7,506 nt of DNA from positions 1 to 7,506 of the forward strand of contig DAIQOP010000191.1 in the NCBI GenBank assembly GCA_036787815.1, read 5' to 3'. The notes beneath the pieces are model-generated. The model saw only the letters and a program-made list of their open reading frames with translations. It was not told the DNA's origin and searched no databases. The DNA comes from DATBAK01 sp036787815 (lineage in GTDB: Bacteria > Actinomycetota > Acidimicrobiia > IMCC26256 > PALSA-610). The stretch's first letter is position 1; each line of letters starts with the position of its first letter. The position numbers were made by a program, and so were the translations under genes. Shown piece after piece: positions 6,991 through 7,506 of the stretch.

Positions 6991-7506
6991 CCTCGAACAC
7001 CGGCGACGGACCGCCGGTGTTCGCACTCATCGGTGCGGGCGGTACCGGAGGCCACACCTACCCGGCGCTCGCGCTCGCCCGCGAGCTCGTGGCACGGGGG
7101 CACCCGTCCGAGTCCGTGCGGTTCGTCGGCGGCAACCGCGGCTTCGAGACCCGTGTCGTCGCCGAGGCCGGTTTCGCGATCGACACCCTCCCGCTCGGCA
7201 AGGGCCTCCAGCGCCGAGTGAGCCTCGAGAACCTGAGCGTCGTCCTCGGGGCGGTGCGCGCGCTCTGGGACGCCCACCGGCTCGTGCGCCGCTACCGGCC
7301 GCGCGTCGTCGTCGGTTTCGGGAGCTACGTGTCGCTGCCGTGCGTGGTCGCGGCGCGGCTGTCGAGGATCCCGACCGTGATCCACGAGCAGGACGCCGCC
7401 CCCGGGCTCGCGAACCGCATCTCGGTCCGGCTCGGCGCGCGCGGCGCGGCATCGTTGCCCGACACGCCGTTGCGCGGTTCGGTGCTGGTCGGCAATCCCG
7501 TCCGCC
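6987..7506 (+). CDS. murG: MurG, UDP-GlcNAc:lipid I GlcNAc transferase (5' part, cut by the window edge)
   Basis: Peripheral membrane glycosyltransferase (GT28, GT-B fold) that adds GlcNAc to lipid I to give lipid II on the inner face of the membrane. Only 173 codons, about the N-terminal half, lie in the window and no stop is reached. Visible motifs are the first glycine-rich loop GAGGTGGHTYPALALA (16-31), the RFVGGNRGFETRVV stretch (45-58), the second loop VVGFGSYVSLP (108-118), HEQDAAPGLANR (133-144) and GNPVR (169-173). The position after HEQ is Asp, where Asn is usual in the family. GTG 6987 overlaps the ftsW stop by 4 bases, but no good ribosome binding site is close to it; the nearest purine-rich stretch, GAGGA at 6961-6965, is about 21 bases away. 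An in-frame GTG at 7017 would give a shorter N-terminus, MFALIGAGGTGGH, also plausible. A strong inverted repeat covers codons 3-13 and includes that second GTG. Confidence 0.95.
   Translation, partial: MTSNTGDGPPVFALIGAGGTGGHTYPALALARELVARGHPSESVRFVGGNRGFETRVVAEAGFAIDTLPLGKGLQRRVSLENLSVVLGAVRALWDAHRLVRRYRPRVVVGFGSYVSLPCVVAARLSRIPTVIHEQDAAPGLANRISVRLGARGAASLPDTPLRGSVLVGNPVR
6994..7023 (+). promoter_or_regulatory. Perfect 12-bp inverted repeat (RNA hairpin) in the first codons of murG
   Basis: The left arm CGAACACCGGCG (6994-7005) is the exact reverse complement of the right arm CGCCGGTGTTCG (7012-7023); the loop is ACGGAC. In mRNA this would form a stable GC-rich stem starting 4 bases after the GTG start codon at 6987-6989. 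There is no T run after it, so it is not a classical intrinsic terminator. It may influence murG translation, RNA processing or transcription, or be a DNA site for a protein; the sequence does not decide between these. Confidence 0.55.

Noticed and set aside
7033..7221. Short + strand open frame inside murG
   Set aside because: It is a different frame over the certain MurG coding region; its product has no recognisable features.
1..7506. An undescribed defence, mobile or biosynthetic system
   Set aside because: All genes are standard dcw members in standard order, with uniform composition and no sign of insertion or transfer.

Overview
The window is a stretch of the division and cell wall (dcw) cluster of a very GC-rich bacterium, most likely an actinobacterium. 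All genes are on the + strand. The order is the end of a probable ftsI, then murE, murF, mraY, murD, ftsW and the first half of murG, which is the usual actinobacterial dcw order. The MurE carries the DNPR motif of meso-diaminopimelate-adding enzymes. Some protein details (LFCCIPG in MurE, SRWR in MurF, ASWDWY in MurD) remind me of the class Acidimicrobiia, but that is from memory and only moderately sure.

Layout: bases 1-403 are the 3' end of an upstream gene, probably the transpeptidase FtsI, ending in a long Ala/Lys- then Thr/Pro/Gly-rich tail. After 9 bases comes murE (413-1909), then murF (1900-3339), mraY (3336-4385), murD (4382-5779), ftsW (5779-6990) and murG (6987 to the right edge, incomplete). 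Every junction from murE onward overlaps: 10, 4, 4, 1 and 4 bases. There is no intergenic room for internal promoters or terminators, and I saw no promoter, RNA gene, mobile element, CRISPR array or attachment site.

Together the genes make and use lipid II. MurD adds D-Glu to UDP-MurNAc-L-Ala, MurE adds the third residue (probably meso-DAP), and MurF adds D-Ala-D-Ala. MraY moves the pentapeptide precursor onto undecaprenyl phosphate (lipid I) and MurG adds GlcNAc (lipid II). The SEDS polymerase FtsW and its partner transpeptidase FtsI then build septal peptidoglycan.

This is a conserved housekeeping region and I found no new system in it. The most noteworthy non-coding signal is a perfect 12-bp inverted repeat with a 6-base loop (6994-7023). 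It lies in the first codons of murG, next to a GTG start that lacks a clear ribosome binding site. Smaller points are the unusual tail of the upstream protein and a few substitutions at normally conserved positions in MurG, FtsW, MurD and MraY.
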